Shown: positions 43,601 to 52,633 of the stretch, piece by piece
Layout of the letters: each line of letters begins with the position of its first letter
Numbering within the stretch: position 1 is the first letter of the stretch
Assembly: GCA_950097015.1 (NCBI GenBank)
Contig: CATNEN010000007.1
Coordinates: forward strand, 8,619,001-8,683,000
From: Macrostomum hystrix
Lineage: Eukaryota; Platyhelminthes; Macrostomidae
DNA length: 64,000 bases
Reading direction: 5' to 3'
Notes under the pieces: model-generated
What the model was told of the DNA's origin: nothing
The model's input: the letters and a program-made list of their open reading frames with translations, nothing else
Database searches by the model: none
Made by a program: the position numbers and the translations under genes

Positions 43601-44305
43601 GATCTGGTTAGTGCAGCGTGCACCCGCCAGTTGGAAAGAGATGTATTTGTGATCGGAGAGGGAGGTCTCCGGCAGAACCTGCCACTCCCTAAGGCTCTGG
43701 TAGAGCCCAGGTGTGGCTAGAGTGGCGTCGATGACCTCAGACCACCGTCCATTGTCAAATGTCGGGGTGCTCCCTGTGTTGCAGAACTCCAGAGGCGTGG
43801 TTAGGATGTAGGCAAGGAGGTCCTCGCCTCTCGAGTTAATGTCAGAGCTCCCCCAGTGGGTGTGGTGGGCGTTTATATCGCCAGCCACCATGAGCTCATA
43901 GTTTTTGGTAGCGCAGGTTTCAGTCAGAGAGATCAGCTCCTCAGGGACTGCCGGCCTGTCGCCCGGTAAATAAACCGATGCGATTAAGACGGTTTTGCCT
44001 GGGAGGATGCTCTCCGTCTGGATGACACAGGTGTCCCGATCAGAAAGGTCGGGTCTGTACCAGGCGTTGAGGGAGTCTCTCACGAGGATGCACGCCCTGG
44101 GATTTTGGTTCTCCCGGTGACGGCTGTTGTAGAAGCAGTGATACCCATTGGGTACATTTTGAGGCTTACCTTTATGAGTCCACGGCTCCTGGACGAGGAT
44201 GAGACCCGGCGTGTTGAGCTCGACATAGCGCATCAGGTTGACGGATGCAGCTATGCAGTGTTGCAGGTTGACCTGCAGGCAGGTAGTCCCAGTCTGGCCG
44301 ATCAT
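40604..44305 (-). CDS. Non-LTR retrotransposon ORF2: endonuclease, reverse transcriptase, RNase H
   Basis: 1233 aa. The N-terminal apurinic-like endonuclease (residues about 5-225) has LVQEPW, AGDINAHHTHWG and LSDHKYISF. The reverse transcriptase (about 490-750) has KSPGPDGI, FLDIDGAFDNV, PQGGVLSPVLW and YADDVTAV. An RNase H domain (about 990-1115) keeps four acidic positions (YTDGS, NEVLAI, HSDSQAA, NELADHLA). A CCHC-type motif (CPFCNLEDEDALHFVCHC) lies near the C terminus. The enzyme nicks target DNA and primes reverse transcription there. An RNase H domain in ORF2 argues against typical Jockey and for I-like or related clades. The ATG overlaps the ORF1 stop as ATGA (44305-44302). Confidence 0.92.
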   Translation of the reverse strand: MIGQTGTTCLQVNLQHCIAASVNLMRYVELNTPGLILVQEPWTHKGKPQNVPNGYHCFYNSRHRENQNPRACILVRDSLNAWYRPDLSDRDTCVIQTESILPGKTVLIASVYLPGDRPAVPEELISLTETCATKNYELMVAGDINAHHTHWGSSDINSRGEDLLAYILTTPLEFCNTGSTPTFDNGRWSEVIDATLATPGLYQSLREWQVLPETSLSDHKYISFQLAGARCTNQITWKRNARNTDWEAFRYNLEGTQRNLSPPANTCDEADELAEFLTNSLTTAFEASCPLKAYRGKTSAPWWNPQLGELRRTAKRLHRRATKTKNPADQAAYLEAIHSFKKEVRNAKNSKWRQYCEELEGTRPTSRIVKALTLDKMSKLSTVRKADGRPTENPGETLDTMLTAFFPSVPAGTDPPDHTEGGHILATSIITEDRVTKAAQSFKPFKSPGPDGIIPAFIREAVKCHGFLTNLCKLLEACIVLGYVPKAWTEARVVFIPKPGRPDYHSIKSFRPISLTSTMVKLMERLVLWRLLSVELKNMPLSGNQHAFRSGRSTESALHALVDALEKAVLGNGFALSIFLDIDGAFDNVLFEAFDRALRMRHTHSHLRRWIMYMVRHRTATAHLLGHQRTVTVCKGCPQGGVLSPVLWNMVIDELLRDSQPDPILKVGYADDVTAVASGPVPEALRDLLQNFINNAERWATRCGLKLSESKTAAIMFTSKNKWHIRPLQLYGKDITFQKQTKCLGITLDHRLSWTPHVHAKAKKAFAILAQLRRAVGNTWGLTPKRLWWIYTAMVRPAVSYAGLIWASALQLKTCHETLRRVQGRACRTIMSAPPSAPFDGLNAFLNILPLDIFIRGEAAKTARRLLDAGVRFVPQRAAAKRKLLPHTDLCLRDLGASNGINVLTDGEPCSLNLLQRFKALIPTRDQVSDHWNTQEVHCYTDGSMKDGSAGFGVCILINGRVVATHAQHTGKSSSVFQNEVLAISSCAAELNEKNISGRTIIFHSDSQAALQALCHTTTTSRTVSDCVRQLNNLAGKNTVRLQWIPGHAGFPGNELADHLAKQGGASSAPGPSPPAPIPSTVIYRQINDWTANLHLTRWRSTTNCRQSKAAVPVPSARLRKVLLNQTRKDIRALTMTLTGHGCYARHCFLRGDLRSELCPFCNLEDEDALHFVCHCPFFTRERLNHLGPNPSMDDVCRSENIPRLVRFLRATRRASFFPSEEQAAGRTEHGPP

Positions 44306-45882
44306 GGTCCAGCGGGAGACTCCTTGAGCAGCTCGTCCTCCTCAGACGGGGTCGGGCTGCAGACCTCCATGAGTAGCGGCGCGCCCGCATCCGCTGTGGA
44401 GGGAACGGCGGGAATCGCTGCGGAGAGCTGCTGCTCTGACCGCTGCGTGTCCCGGCCGCTCCACCCAACAACGGTGCAGTCGCTGCCATCACTCGACGCC
44501 TCGCCCTCGGGGGTCGGGTCCGTGTGGATGGCAGCCTCCTTCCGGTGAGGGAGATCCTCAGACCAGTCGGTGGCCACCGCTCCGTGGGTCCCGGCACTCT
44601 GCGGCTGGCTAGGGGGGGAGGAGGTTTGCGCTTTTGCAGCGCGGGAGCGCTCCAGGTGCTCTTTGAGCGCCCGGGCTTCGCTGAGCGCCCGCAAGACCAG
44701 GCCCGATTTGCGGTTGTTGCGGGCTGGTCTACGATCTCGGGGGCCGGATTCGGCGACGCGGATATTTTTGCCCGGGCGGGGGTCCACGGACGTCGCATGC
44801 CGCTTAGCTGGCGGAGCTTTCGCCCCAGGGCCAGGAGCGGCCCGCTTGTTTTCCGGTCCCTCCCCGGCCTTCCTCTCCTGACAATCCAGGATGGTCAGCG
44901 GGTAGAGTCCCGGTTTGATCACGCTCTTGTGAGGGATCCTTTTGGACCAGGCTTCGGAGAAGCCGTAGATCGCCGTGAAACCCTCCGCTCCTTTGCGGAC
45001 GGTCTCGTGGCAGATCAGCCCGGAGGCTGGGAGGTCCGGGTTCATCTTCAGCAGCAGCTGCCGAAGTTGGTCCCCGGACCGGATTGAGCAGGCGTCGGGG
45101 ACCCAGACGCGATGGCGTCGGGTCCGTGGACGCTCAGACTCGGTGGTGCACCTCAGTCTTCCGACATCGGTGCTCCACTTGAAATCTTTAATCCGATCGC
45201 GCAGTAGACGGCTATCCCCGGCCGATTTGCACCAGAGGAGGACAGCCCCCTCCTGCGCTTCAGACCTGACAACGCTGACTGGTGTCCCTGCCAGTGCCAG
45301 GTCCGTGAGGCCCTCGTCGATGGTTTTGAGCATGCTCTTGAGCTGCTCGTCTGAGAGGTCCTGTTCCTCGCCGACAACAATGATGGCCGGCTGGGCAGGC
45401 TCCCGCTTGGCTTTGGAGGCGTAAGTCTCCTTGGCCTTGCTGGCGTTGGACGTGCCAGCCTTGTGAGCGGTGGTGGCCGTGATGGCGCTGGGGGCGGCGG
45501 CTCCAGATGGCCCTTCTGCGCCTTCCACGCTCTTCCCGTCGGCGTCGGTGCCGGCCTCGGAGATGGTGATGGCCGGCGCGGCGGTGAGGGCGGCGGATCC
45601 AGGTGGCCCGGCCGCATTTTTCGCACCCGCCTCCTGTGCAGGTGTCGGGCGCCCACCAGTCGCAGCCGCCGCAGCATTGCGGCGGCGTTCGTTGCGCTTC
45701 TGGTTGCGCCTAGCACGCGCTTCCTCCGAGCGTTTGCGGCTCGGGTTGCGCTTATTTTGGTCGACGATTCCGGTGGCGGGATTCTCAGACCCACCGGCTA
45801 CACCGAGGACGTGGGACCTGCCAGTGGCAGCGTCCGGAGCGGCCGAGTTTTCGGTTTCGATAGAAGAAATGGGCGAGGCCAT
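44302..45882 (-). CDS. Non-LTR retrotransposon ORF1 (RNA-binding/Gag-like)
   Basis: 526 aa from the ATG at 45882 (MASPISSIETENSA); the open frame continues upstream to 46032, but that part lies in the 5' UTR. The N-terminal third is Ala/Lys/Arg-rich with a basic stretch (RNQKRNERRRN). A compact middle region, about residues 170-350 (EEQDLSDEQLKSML, RVWVPDACSI, GLYPLTILD), resembles DUF4780-type domains found in ORF1 of several arthropod elements; this is from memory. The C terminus is disordered. It presumably packages element RNA. No CCHC knuckles are seen. Confidence 0.8.
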   Translation of the reverse strand: MASPISSIETENSAAPDAATGRSHVLGVAGGSENPATGIVDQNKRNPSRKRSEEARARRNQKRNERRRNAAAAATGGRPTPAQEAGAKNAAGPPGSAALTAAPAITISEAGTDADGKSVEGAEGPSGAAAPSAITATTAHKAGTSNASKAKETYASKAKREPAQPAIIVVGEEQDLSDEQLKSMLKTIDEGLTDLALAGTPVSVVRSEAQEGAVLLWCKSAGDSRLLRDRIKDFKWSTDVGRLRCTTESERPRTRRHRVWVPDACSIRSGDQLRQLLLKMNPDLPASGLICHETVRKGAEGFTAIYGFSEAWSKRIPHKSVIKPGLYPLTILDCQERKAGEGPENKRAAPGPGAKAPPAKRHATSVDPRPGKNIRVAESGPRDRRPARNNRKSGLVLRALSEARALKEHLERSRAAKAQTSSPPSQPQSAGTHGAVATDWSEDLPHRKEAAIHTDPTPEGEASSDGSDCTVVGWSGRDTQRSEQQLSAAIPAVPSTADAGAPLLMEVCSPTPSEEDELLKESPAGP

Positions 45883-46102
45883 GGCTGAAAAGCGGGTGGG
45901 GGGCTGCTCGTAACACGAGTGAGAAAAGCCCGACTGGCCGACACCCCAAGCCAGCCGGGAGCAACAGAGAGAGTGAAACACCGTTAGCGGCTGGAATACT
46001 CCCCAGCCAAAGCGCGGACCAAGGTCCGGCAAACGCCCAACAGCACGGATGCACTGGGGACATTAGAGGGCACCAGATGGCCGGAAACCGGGGCCTGCGG
46101 AG

Positions 46103-46455
46103 CTGGCCGCATACCCTGTTAAGGTCGAAGGGTGACACCTTTCCCTCAGAGCCGTAGCCAGAGGTACCTGATCACGCACAGGTGCACGAAACGCTGCGGA
46201 CTGGCCGCATACCCTGTTAAGGTCGAAGGGTGACACCTTTCCCTCAGAGCCGTAGCCAGAGGTACCTGATCACGCACAGGTGCACGAACGCTGCGGACTG
46301 GCCGCATACCCTGTTAAGGTCGAAGGGTGACACCTTTCCCTCAGAGCCGTAGCCAGAGGTACCTGATCACGCACAGGTGCACGAACGCTGCGGACTGGCC
46401 GCATACCCTGTTAAGGTCAGAGGGTGACACCTTTCCCTCCAGCCGGGGCTAGAGG
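46103..46455 (-). promoter_or_regulatory. ~97-bp tandem monomers in the non-LTR 5' UTR
   Basis: Copies begin ctggccgcataccctg at 46103, 46201, 46298 and 46395 (periods 98, 97, 97); the last is partial. They lie upstream of ORF1 in transcription order, where non-LTR elements keep their internal promoter. By analogy with mouse L1 monomers they may boost transcription. Confidence 0.75.
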
Positions 46456-46753
46456 TACCCAGTTTGGCCAGAGACCCTGGATGGGTCATCCAGCGCTGTT
46501 GCCCATTCTGTCCGGCAGCCCTAGGGTCAGCCTTGAACACTCGCGGGACGTGTACCCATGGGTCAGCTGACGGGACAGCGTGGAGGGATTCCTGCACCCG
46601 AAGGCACAGGGCTCCTTCCTGCCAGGCCTGCTCAAAAAGCGACTGCAGGTGTGAGGCATCGCAGACCTTAGCCCGTGGGCCTGGTCTGACTCATACCTCA
46701 CAGGCGCTGTGTCCCGCCGGTGCGAGCTAGAGAGCTACCACTCCTAGAGAAGG

Positions 46754-46764
46754 CAGCTCACTCC
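46754..46764. repeat. Target-site duplication, right copy
   Basis: cagctcactcc, identical to 40479-40489, marking the 5' edge of the non-LTR insertion. Confidence 0.9.
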
Positions 46765-47089
46765 ACAGGCGGGGAGTCAGAGCCACTGAGTTTCGCCTCA
46801 GAAATTCTTCAGCGCAATCCTCCGGCAGCCGCTTGAGCCAGATCGTGCCTCTGTTGACCACAGCAAGTTTGTCAAACCCGAGCTTGATGCTGACGTTGTT
46901 CCTGTTGAGAGCAGAGTGCACGAGTTGGCGTCTCAGCTGCTTCAGCTTATCCCACTGGTAGGCATTGAGGTTGAAGCCTGGGATGCCCGCCTTGAGCTCG
47001 CCATCAGTCGAGAAGAAGTGCCGGATAGCAATGAAGCGATGTCCTTCGTATTCTTGAACTTGAATTTTGAAGCCATCACAGAGCTCCAT
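46754..47089 (-). pseudogene. PC4-like ssDNA-binding / transcription coactivator gene, 5' segment
   Basis: ATG at 47089. Residues about 5-65 resemble the PC4 (p15, SUB1) fold: an FKIQVQEYEGHRFIAIRHFF strand block, then a glycine-containing turn and a helix (LNAYQWDKLKQLRRQL). PC4-family proteins bind single-stranded DNA and act in transcription or replication. The frame is cut at 46754 by the non-LTR insertion and continues at 40110-40489. It reads in the same direction as the Maverick-type integrase; once both nested elements are discounted only a few hundred base pairs separate them, so it probably belonged to that element. It could instead be a host gene. Confidence 0.6.
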
Positions 47090-47099
47090 TATTCGATAT

Positions 47100-48240
47100 T
47101 TTTTACCTAACGCTCAAAACAATTTAAGTTTGAAAATCAATCTACTCGACGTCATCAACTCAAAATCTAAAACTCTCCTCTTTTATACTATCAAGGCGGA
47201 GGGGGTGGGTGTTCAAGAATTGCTGTTGCCGTATAGACAGATCCTCGAAATGAGCGCTCTCGATTTTTCAGTGCTCCAATATCTACTCAGGGATCACCAT
47301 AGTGCGCTTAATACTGTACCTTTAATATTATTGAGTGCACGCAATCTTCCAGTGCTCAAACATAAAAACGAAAAAGTAAGTGTCTCAAGCTGGAATTCTA
47401 CAAGGACGAAACCAAAGAAAGCTTCTTGGGCACGTGGGAGTCGCAGCTTCTCTCAAAGGATAAGCTGTGCCTGTGTACATGTAAATACAGGGATTACAAC
47501 AAGATAAATGTAACGATGAAAGCATTTCCATTTCTTCCATCGCTACTCAGTTTCTCTCTCGCTCTGCTCATCAGCTCCATCTCAAATTCGTAAAGTCGTC
47601 ATCATGGCGTCGGCAACTCAAAATTGAGTTGGCGCAGGACTGCTCTCAGTTCTGAGTGCGACATCTGATGCTCAGCCGATGCTCCTCATGCAGCTAGATT
47701 TCGCGATGGAAATCAATAGACCCGCATCACAAGAGGTTCCTAGAGCTTTTGAGCAAGGGGCTCGCATTGTTTCTAATGAGTGATGAAAATCTACTTCCAA
47801 CGATGAAAATGATGAAAATCGCTTCAGCTGGTAGAGGTGCAACTGTGCAGCGAGCAAGCAGGTTCATTGACAGAGATGCAGAACTGATCTGCTCGAAGGC
47901 ACTGATTTTGCTTTGCTTGCTCACGGATGACAATAGAGGTTTCTTTTTTAAAGCGTGCCTCTTTAAATTCTGTTTATTGTAGTTTAGTTCTCTGCGCTCC
48001 TGCGATTCTTTCTGCTCTTAAATTGCTCAGACCCCATAACAATGCGCCCAGATGTTGATAGAAACTCAAGCAGGAATGCACGTCGGACTAATAACAGCTC
48101 TTGCAAAGGTACTAGACAAAGAAGAATTCAGTAAATTATGAGGGAGAAAGTTTTTAGAGACATTAGGTTTTCTTTAACTTTAACATCGCCGCGGTAACCA
48201 TGTCAGGCGAAATAGCAGCCAGCATTTGCACGCAGCTGAT
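47100..48240. other. AT-rich region, possible right part of the Maverick-like island
   Basis: Several short open frames (for example plus-strand 47360-47590, and 47667-47785 reading QPMLLMQLDFAMEINRPASQE) look protein-like but are broken, and I cannot assign them. No long terminal inverted repeat with the region near 29 kb was found by eye. A minus-strand polyadenylation signal for the lectin gene lies at 47973-47978. Confidence 0.35.
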
Positions 48241-48248
48241 TGGCCAGC

Positions 48249-49125
48249 TCAAATGAAGCCGTAGGCGATCACCTCACAAATGGTCAGTTTTTGATTGAAT
48301 TGGCTGGTCACTCGCAGCCTCTGACCCCATTGTTTGCAGGTGAAGTTTCGCACAGAGAAGGCGGTCTCAGTGATGAAGTTAACGCAGGTGACGCCGTCCA
48401 TTTCAATGGTAAAGTTGTTCAGTCGCTCAGGGCAGCACTCAACCCGATTGTAGAGCGCCACCTTCGTGACAAATGCCTCTTTGTCCGTGTCGGATTCCCA
48501 CCACTGCTTCGGGCCGACGTCAGTGCTGAAGCAGTCATCGTGCACTTGACTTAAGTTGCCGTCGATGGCCTTGCCGCACATGTTTTTGAGCGAAAATGCG
48601 GTGCTCTGACGGCAATCGGACAGGTGGAGCTGCGTCATGCCTTTCACGTTTCATAAAGAGGACAACGTTTCATGTTAAGTTTAGTTGTAAATGTGGCATC
48701 AATTTCTGCATGGACCCAAACTGCAGCCTATTAATTATTAATTAAACTTGCACTCAGACTTCACCAGTAGTAGCTGAGTATCCAGTCAATACTCGCCATA
48801 CAGTGGCACTGGAAATCTAATCCTGGCTGTTCTCACCTGCAAAGCCCAGCTTTGTGAGGACCACAGCAGCAGACGGCGCTGCCTCATCATCGGGCAGCAG
48901 CAGGAGGCACTCTGAGCCCGTGAAACGAGCTCCCATGCACCACTTTCTTGTTGTGCACAGGGACAGGCAGTGCGACAAGTGACCGCTACTCATCGTCTGC
49001 TCAACAGCAACGTGGAATTCTGCTGTCTCCAGTTGGAACATGGAGATCAGGGATGCGCACAGCACCGCTGATGGGAGCTGCAGCAGGAGCAGTCGGAAGT
49101 ACAGCTGGGTAGAAAAGCGTTTCAT
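48249..49125 (-). CDS. Secreted lectin-like protein, PAN-like plus F5/8C-fucolectin-like domain (copy 1)
   Basis: Two exons: 49125-48837 and 48640-48249 (stop), phase-1 GT..AG intron, 226 aa. The start has a signal-peptide-like stretch (LYFRLLLLQLPSAVLCAS). Exon 1 carries a small cysteine domain (CLSLCTTRKWCMGARFTGSEC) like the PAN/apple fold. Exon 2 resembles the galactose-binding-like fold of fucolectins and F5/8 type C domains: AIDGNLSQ, QWWESD, VALYNRVECCPERLNNFTI, then CEVIAYGFI at the end. The adjacent Cys pair in CCPERL is typical of fucolectin-like domains. It probably binds sugar outside the cell. Close relatives are at 55113-56014 and 61197-61975. Confidence 0.75.
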
Positions 49126-49289
49126 TTCGTCTTTAGCAAAATAGCTTCTATAAATTATTGTATGCGCAGGTAGCAGTGATCACTGCTGATATAAATAAAA
49201 ATATTGAAATTGCTCATTTCGATAGCTTGTAATTGGTCGAGAACCCCTTGGCCAATTATTCAGTGAGTGGCACTGCGAGCTACTTACGT

Positions 49290-49570
49290 AGAAATGGTTG
49301 GGGTTGTAGCCTAGTGGTTAGAGCAGCGGACTCACGACTTGAAGGTCAGGGGTTCGATTCTTGACTCCACTGGAACAATGTGTGTCATTTAGCAAGACAC
49401 TTAACTCTGCAGTGCTCCAGCTCACCCAGCTGTTAAATGGGTAACAGCATCAGCTGGGGAAATTAATGGTGGGTGTGGCTTCCGCCGAGTCCATGGACTG
49501 AACAGCCGTACGCAGCCTTCAGATGCGCCGCACAATAGCTGCGGATGTGCTGTCGGCTACATATCTGACC
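49290..49570 (+). mobile_element. tRNA-derived SINE-like element, family B (best copy)
   Basis: The tRNA-like head begins gttgtagcctagtggttag near 49306 and has a B box ggttcgattcttgac. The body carries agcaagacacttaactctgc and cagctgttaaatggg, then the 3' part ccatggactgaacagccgt. The conserved-looking body recalls the shared central domains of SINE superfamilies, but I cannot assign one. It is not a functional tRNA gene, since the acceptor arms do not pair. Confidence 0.75.
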
Positions 49571-51660
49571 CAATTAGTCCTAGTGCAACCAATTAGTTAT
49601 TAGTATAATTATAATATGGAGCATATGGAATGGATAGCCAGTCTGGGAGCTATTCGATTAAACGATACCAAATAGGGCTGACCAAAAACCCTCTCCAGGG
49701 CAAATTTTGGAAATAAGCCCTCTTAGAGGTTTTGGTCGCAAAAGCCTTCTCCGGTGTAATGTTAACAAAAATTCCTCTCGGGGCTAATGCTCGCAAAAAG
49801 TGTTGTCTTAAAGATTACAATTTTCGATGGTAGAGTAAACTATTTTTAACCCGTCATCCAGGACACTCTCCTGATGACCATTCGAAAATGAATATAAAAT
49901 CAATCTTGCCTAGTGCTTACTGTTAGTTCTCGCGAATTTCAAACTTTTTTTGTGATTCTAAAACGCTTCTGGGGTGGGTGATTTCACATTGACGAAATTA
50001 AACTATTAAATTAAACGGATTTAATGACTCCACGTGTGCACTGTTCTTGCAGCTTATTCCTTTCCTACAAATATGGTACTATAAGGACGTACCACTAGAA
50101 GCAGAAGGGAATCGGAAATTGTTGAAAAAACTCACTAAAATTAAAACTTCGAGTCAAACGCGCTTCAACAACGCGTCAGATACGCTCCAGCGATAGCCCA
50201 ATTCAAACGATTCAAGTGCGAGTCAAAACGCTAAAACGTGTCACCTGAATCGTTTTTGACACGTTTCCGCAAAACGCTTTAATAAAGTGAACTCAGAAAT
50301 GCTTCAAAAACGCGTCTTTTACGACGTGTAAGACGTGGACGTGTACGGTTTTGAATCACACAGAATTACTTTCCCTCCACTCCCCCAGTACAACTCCAAA
50401 ACGCTTCAATTCAAGGCCACAGTCACGTTTTCATCGGGAGCGAGGGTCAGAGGAGACCAAACTATTGGGGTTACTGAGACGAGCTAAAGGAAGCGTTAAT
50501 ACGAACATACGTATAAGTTTGAGCTGCATAATCATCTGAAAATTGAACCTTCTAAACCTTATAAAAATAACCGAATTTCATCTGGAACCGAGCCCAGTCA
50601 GTGCAGTCCCATTTCTGCCCGATTTCCCTCACTTTATAACGGCTTAATCGGAGCCGAAAAACTAGCTCGGATCCACATGGAAGCAAACCAGCTTGAGTGA
50701 TTTCTGATTTTCAGAGCTTTACTTGTCAAAAGATGGCGCTTGTCGAACAGATTCAGTTAGCAACGCTGCAATAACGATTCGCTGACCAAATCAAGATATC
50801 GATAAGGCGGCAGCTTTGATCTTTGATGGCAAACTTGAGTTGTCAGAGATTCAACTGTGAACAGTATTTTGCTTCGCATGGAGAAATTTTCGCTTGAAAG
50901 CATCGCATTCGGGATAACAATTGGCATTTCCTCAATTCAATCTCCAACTAGCTTGTCCTTGTCTTTGCAGTAAAGGAAGGTATTTCAGAATTGTGTTTGG
51001 CACAGGACTGCCGAATGGACGGACTAATAATAGCCTTAAAATATTTTGAGGCTTTATTAGTATTATTATTATTGTTATTATTATTATCATTATTATATTT
51101 TTCATTAGTTATTCAATTAAGTTAAATGACATAAGAATATAGCGACTGTAAAGTTGTAAAAAAAACTTTAATCGGATGGATTGAAATAATTCATCTTGGA
51201 AATGCATAGATGGTAGAAATAAATTATGCGGAAAAACCATCTTGGCGCGCATATTTTATTGTGATGTTGTTAGGCATACGAGCGTATACTCGTAAAAACA
51301 CGTTTCTTTACTTTTTTCTAGGGCAGCTGCAGTCTCGCAATCGCTGTTATGTTTTCAATGTACTTTGCAAGCTCTCCTGTTACCTCCTGAATTTTCTTGC
51401 ACCATTTAGAAAAGGATTTTGTCTTCTGCTGTGAGACTACGAAATTTCTTCACTATGGATGAAATGTCTCCAACGAAATTTCCCTTACCGCCTTGTAAGG
51501 ATCCCAGTTGCTCCGGAAAAGAAAATGTACTTCGTTTTCAACCCCGACTTCGTATTTCGGGCAAATTCTGTTTTCAAGATGGATTTTCGGGCGAACAGAA
51601 CGCATCGTTTCGCCTGTGATTTCCTAAACGAAAATTTGACACTATGCGCCTGTGTTCCAG
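49571..51660. other. Gene-poor AT-rich region
   Basis: No supported gene. It includes an att-rich microsatellite at 51058-51105 and, at 50827-50865, a third partial match to the segment aacttgagttgtcagagatt that also lies at the end of each 385-bp duplicate (52590 and 53589). Confidence 0.5.
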
Positions 51661-51669
51661 GTTTGATAT

Positions 51670-52633
51670 CTATTTTTCACGACAGAAATCTCTCTTGAAA
51701 CTGCAGTAGAAATGGCTAAGCTGTGCAGAATTTTGCACCCTCTGTCTCCAGTGTTCTAGGAAATCAATTTGAAAGTTTTCCCTGTGAATTTTAACTGACT
51801 TTGCCTTTGAGTTCAGACAACAGTTTTGCATAAAAACACTACTCATTTTTGTTGCTATGCCTACTTCGCTGTATTCCGGGTCCCGTATAAGCTTAGATAT
51901 AATGGAGTCTGGGCGATGAGACAGGGATGACCGGAACTGGAAGCTTCTCTTCTGTATATCATACAATAGGGGCAGTCTACCGAGTTCTGACCGGGCCTGT
52001 CAGTTGCTGTCAGTTGCTGTCAGTATTTGGACTGAGTTGTAGTATTAATAGTGCTTTTCAGTTCCTAAAGTTAATTCTCTCTATTAAGCCTCGATCCCAA
52101 GGCTTGGGTCCCAAGTTCCAGGAAACAAAGGTGTCCCAGGCCTCTGAGGCATGCAGGACTATGCTTTCTATCACGGCTGTGCAGAACAGCTGCTTTAAGT
52201 TGACGGTTCGGAATCCTGCCAATTTCCTAAGAAACACCATTGTGTAGCCACACTTTTTGCTAACTTCTATGGCGTGGGTATCGACTGCCTCTTCGAGTTC
52301 ATGCGGAATCCCAGGTATTTCCACTCTTGAACTGGTTCCACCAGTCGACCTTGCAATATCAAATTATTCGCCCTGTTTGCTGGGGAATTACACTGTAAAA
52401 GCTTTGTTTTTTTATATATTTATATCAAGTTTATTTTCTAAGCAAAAATCTGCTAGGTCTTGTTAAGACCCTTATATAGTTCTGTTAGATCTTCGCCGAA
52501 AAAGACTGTCATCACAATAGAGTAGGTTGTTGATTTCTTCATTCATTATATTGGTGTTGCTGTGGAATGACTCATTTAATTTAGCAGAGGCAAACTTGAG
52601 TTGTCAGAGATTCTACTGTGAAAACAGTATTTA
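51670..52633 (-). pseudogene. Decayed non-LTR retrotransposon reverse transcriptase
   Basis: On the minus strand, broken frames show, in order, YCDDSLFFGED (an RT YxDD box, near 52520), a palm/thumb region (KYLG-like, then LRKLAGFRTVNLKQLFCTAVIESIVLHASEAW) at 52058-52324, and a tail (PDSIISKLIRDPE) near 51880-51930. Stops and frameshifts separate them. This fits a CR1/Jockey-type RT C-terminal half. Confidence 0.6.
52249..52633. repeat. 385-bp direct duplication, copy 1
   Basis: Matches 53248-53632 at a constant offset of 999. The only difference I see is t/c near 52300. Confidence 0.92.

Larger units (their letters stand above)
40490..46753 (-). mobile_element. Full-length non-LTR retrotransposon (I/Jockey/R1 superfamily)
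   Basis: 6264 bp between perfect 11-bp duplications. On the minus strand the layout is a 5' UTR (46753-45883) with ~97-bp tandem monomers, ORF1 (45882-44302), ORF2 (44305-40604) and a short 3' UTR (40603-40490). The element ends in two agtcaa-type repeats (agtcaaagtaagtcaa) rather than poly-A, as many I- and R1-related elements do. Both ORFs are intact, so the copy is young and may be competent. Confidence 0.9.

Noticed and set aside
40748-45913. Plus-strand open frames of 100-230 codons across the non-LTR element
   Set aside because: Shadows of ORF1 and ORF2, which have clear domains on the minus strand.
46727-46753. Reading the PC4-like ORF to its stop at 46727
   Set aside because: Those bases lie inside the retrotransposon; the original frame continues beyond the element.
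28880-48005. Shared aggagcgcagaga strings near 28880 and 47990 as Maverick terminal inverted repeats
   Set aside because: Only about 11 bases match and the flanks do not.
49306-49378. Functional tRNA gene
   Set aside because: A and B boxes are present but the acceptor stem does not pair, and the same sequence continues into a repeated SINE body.
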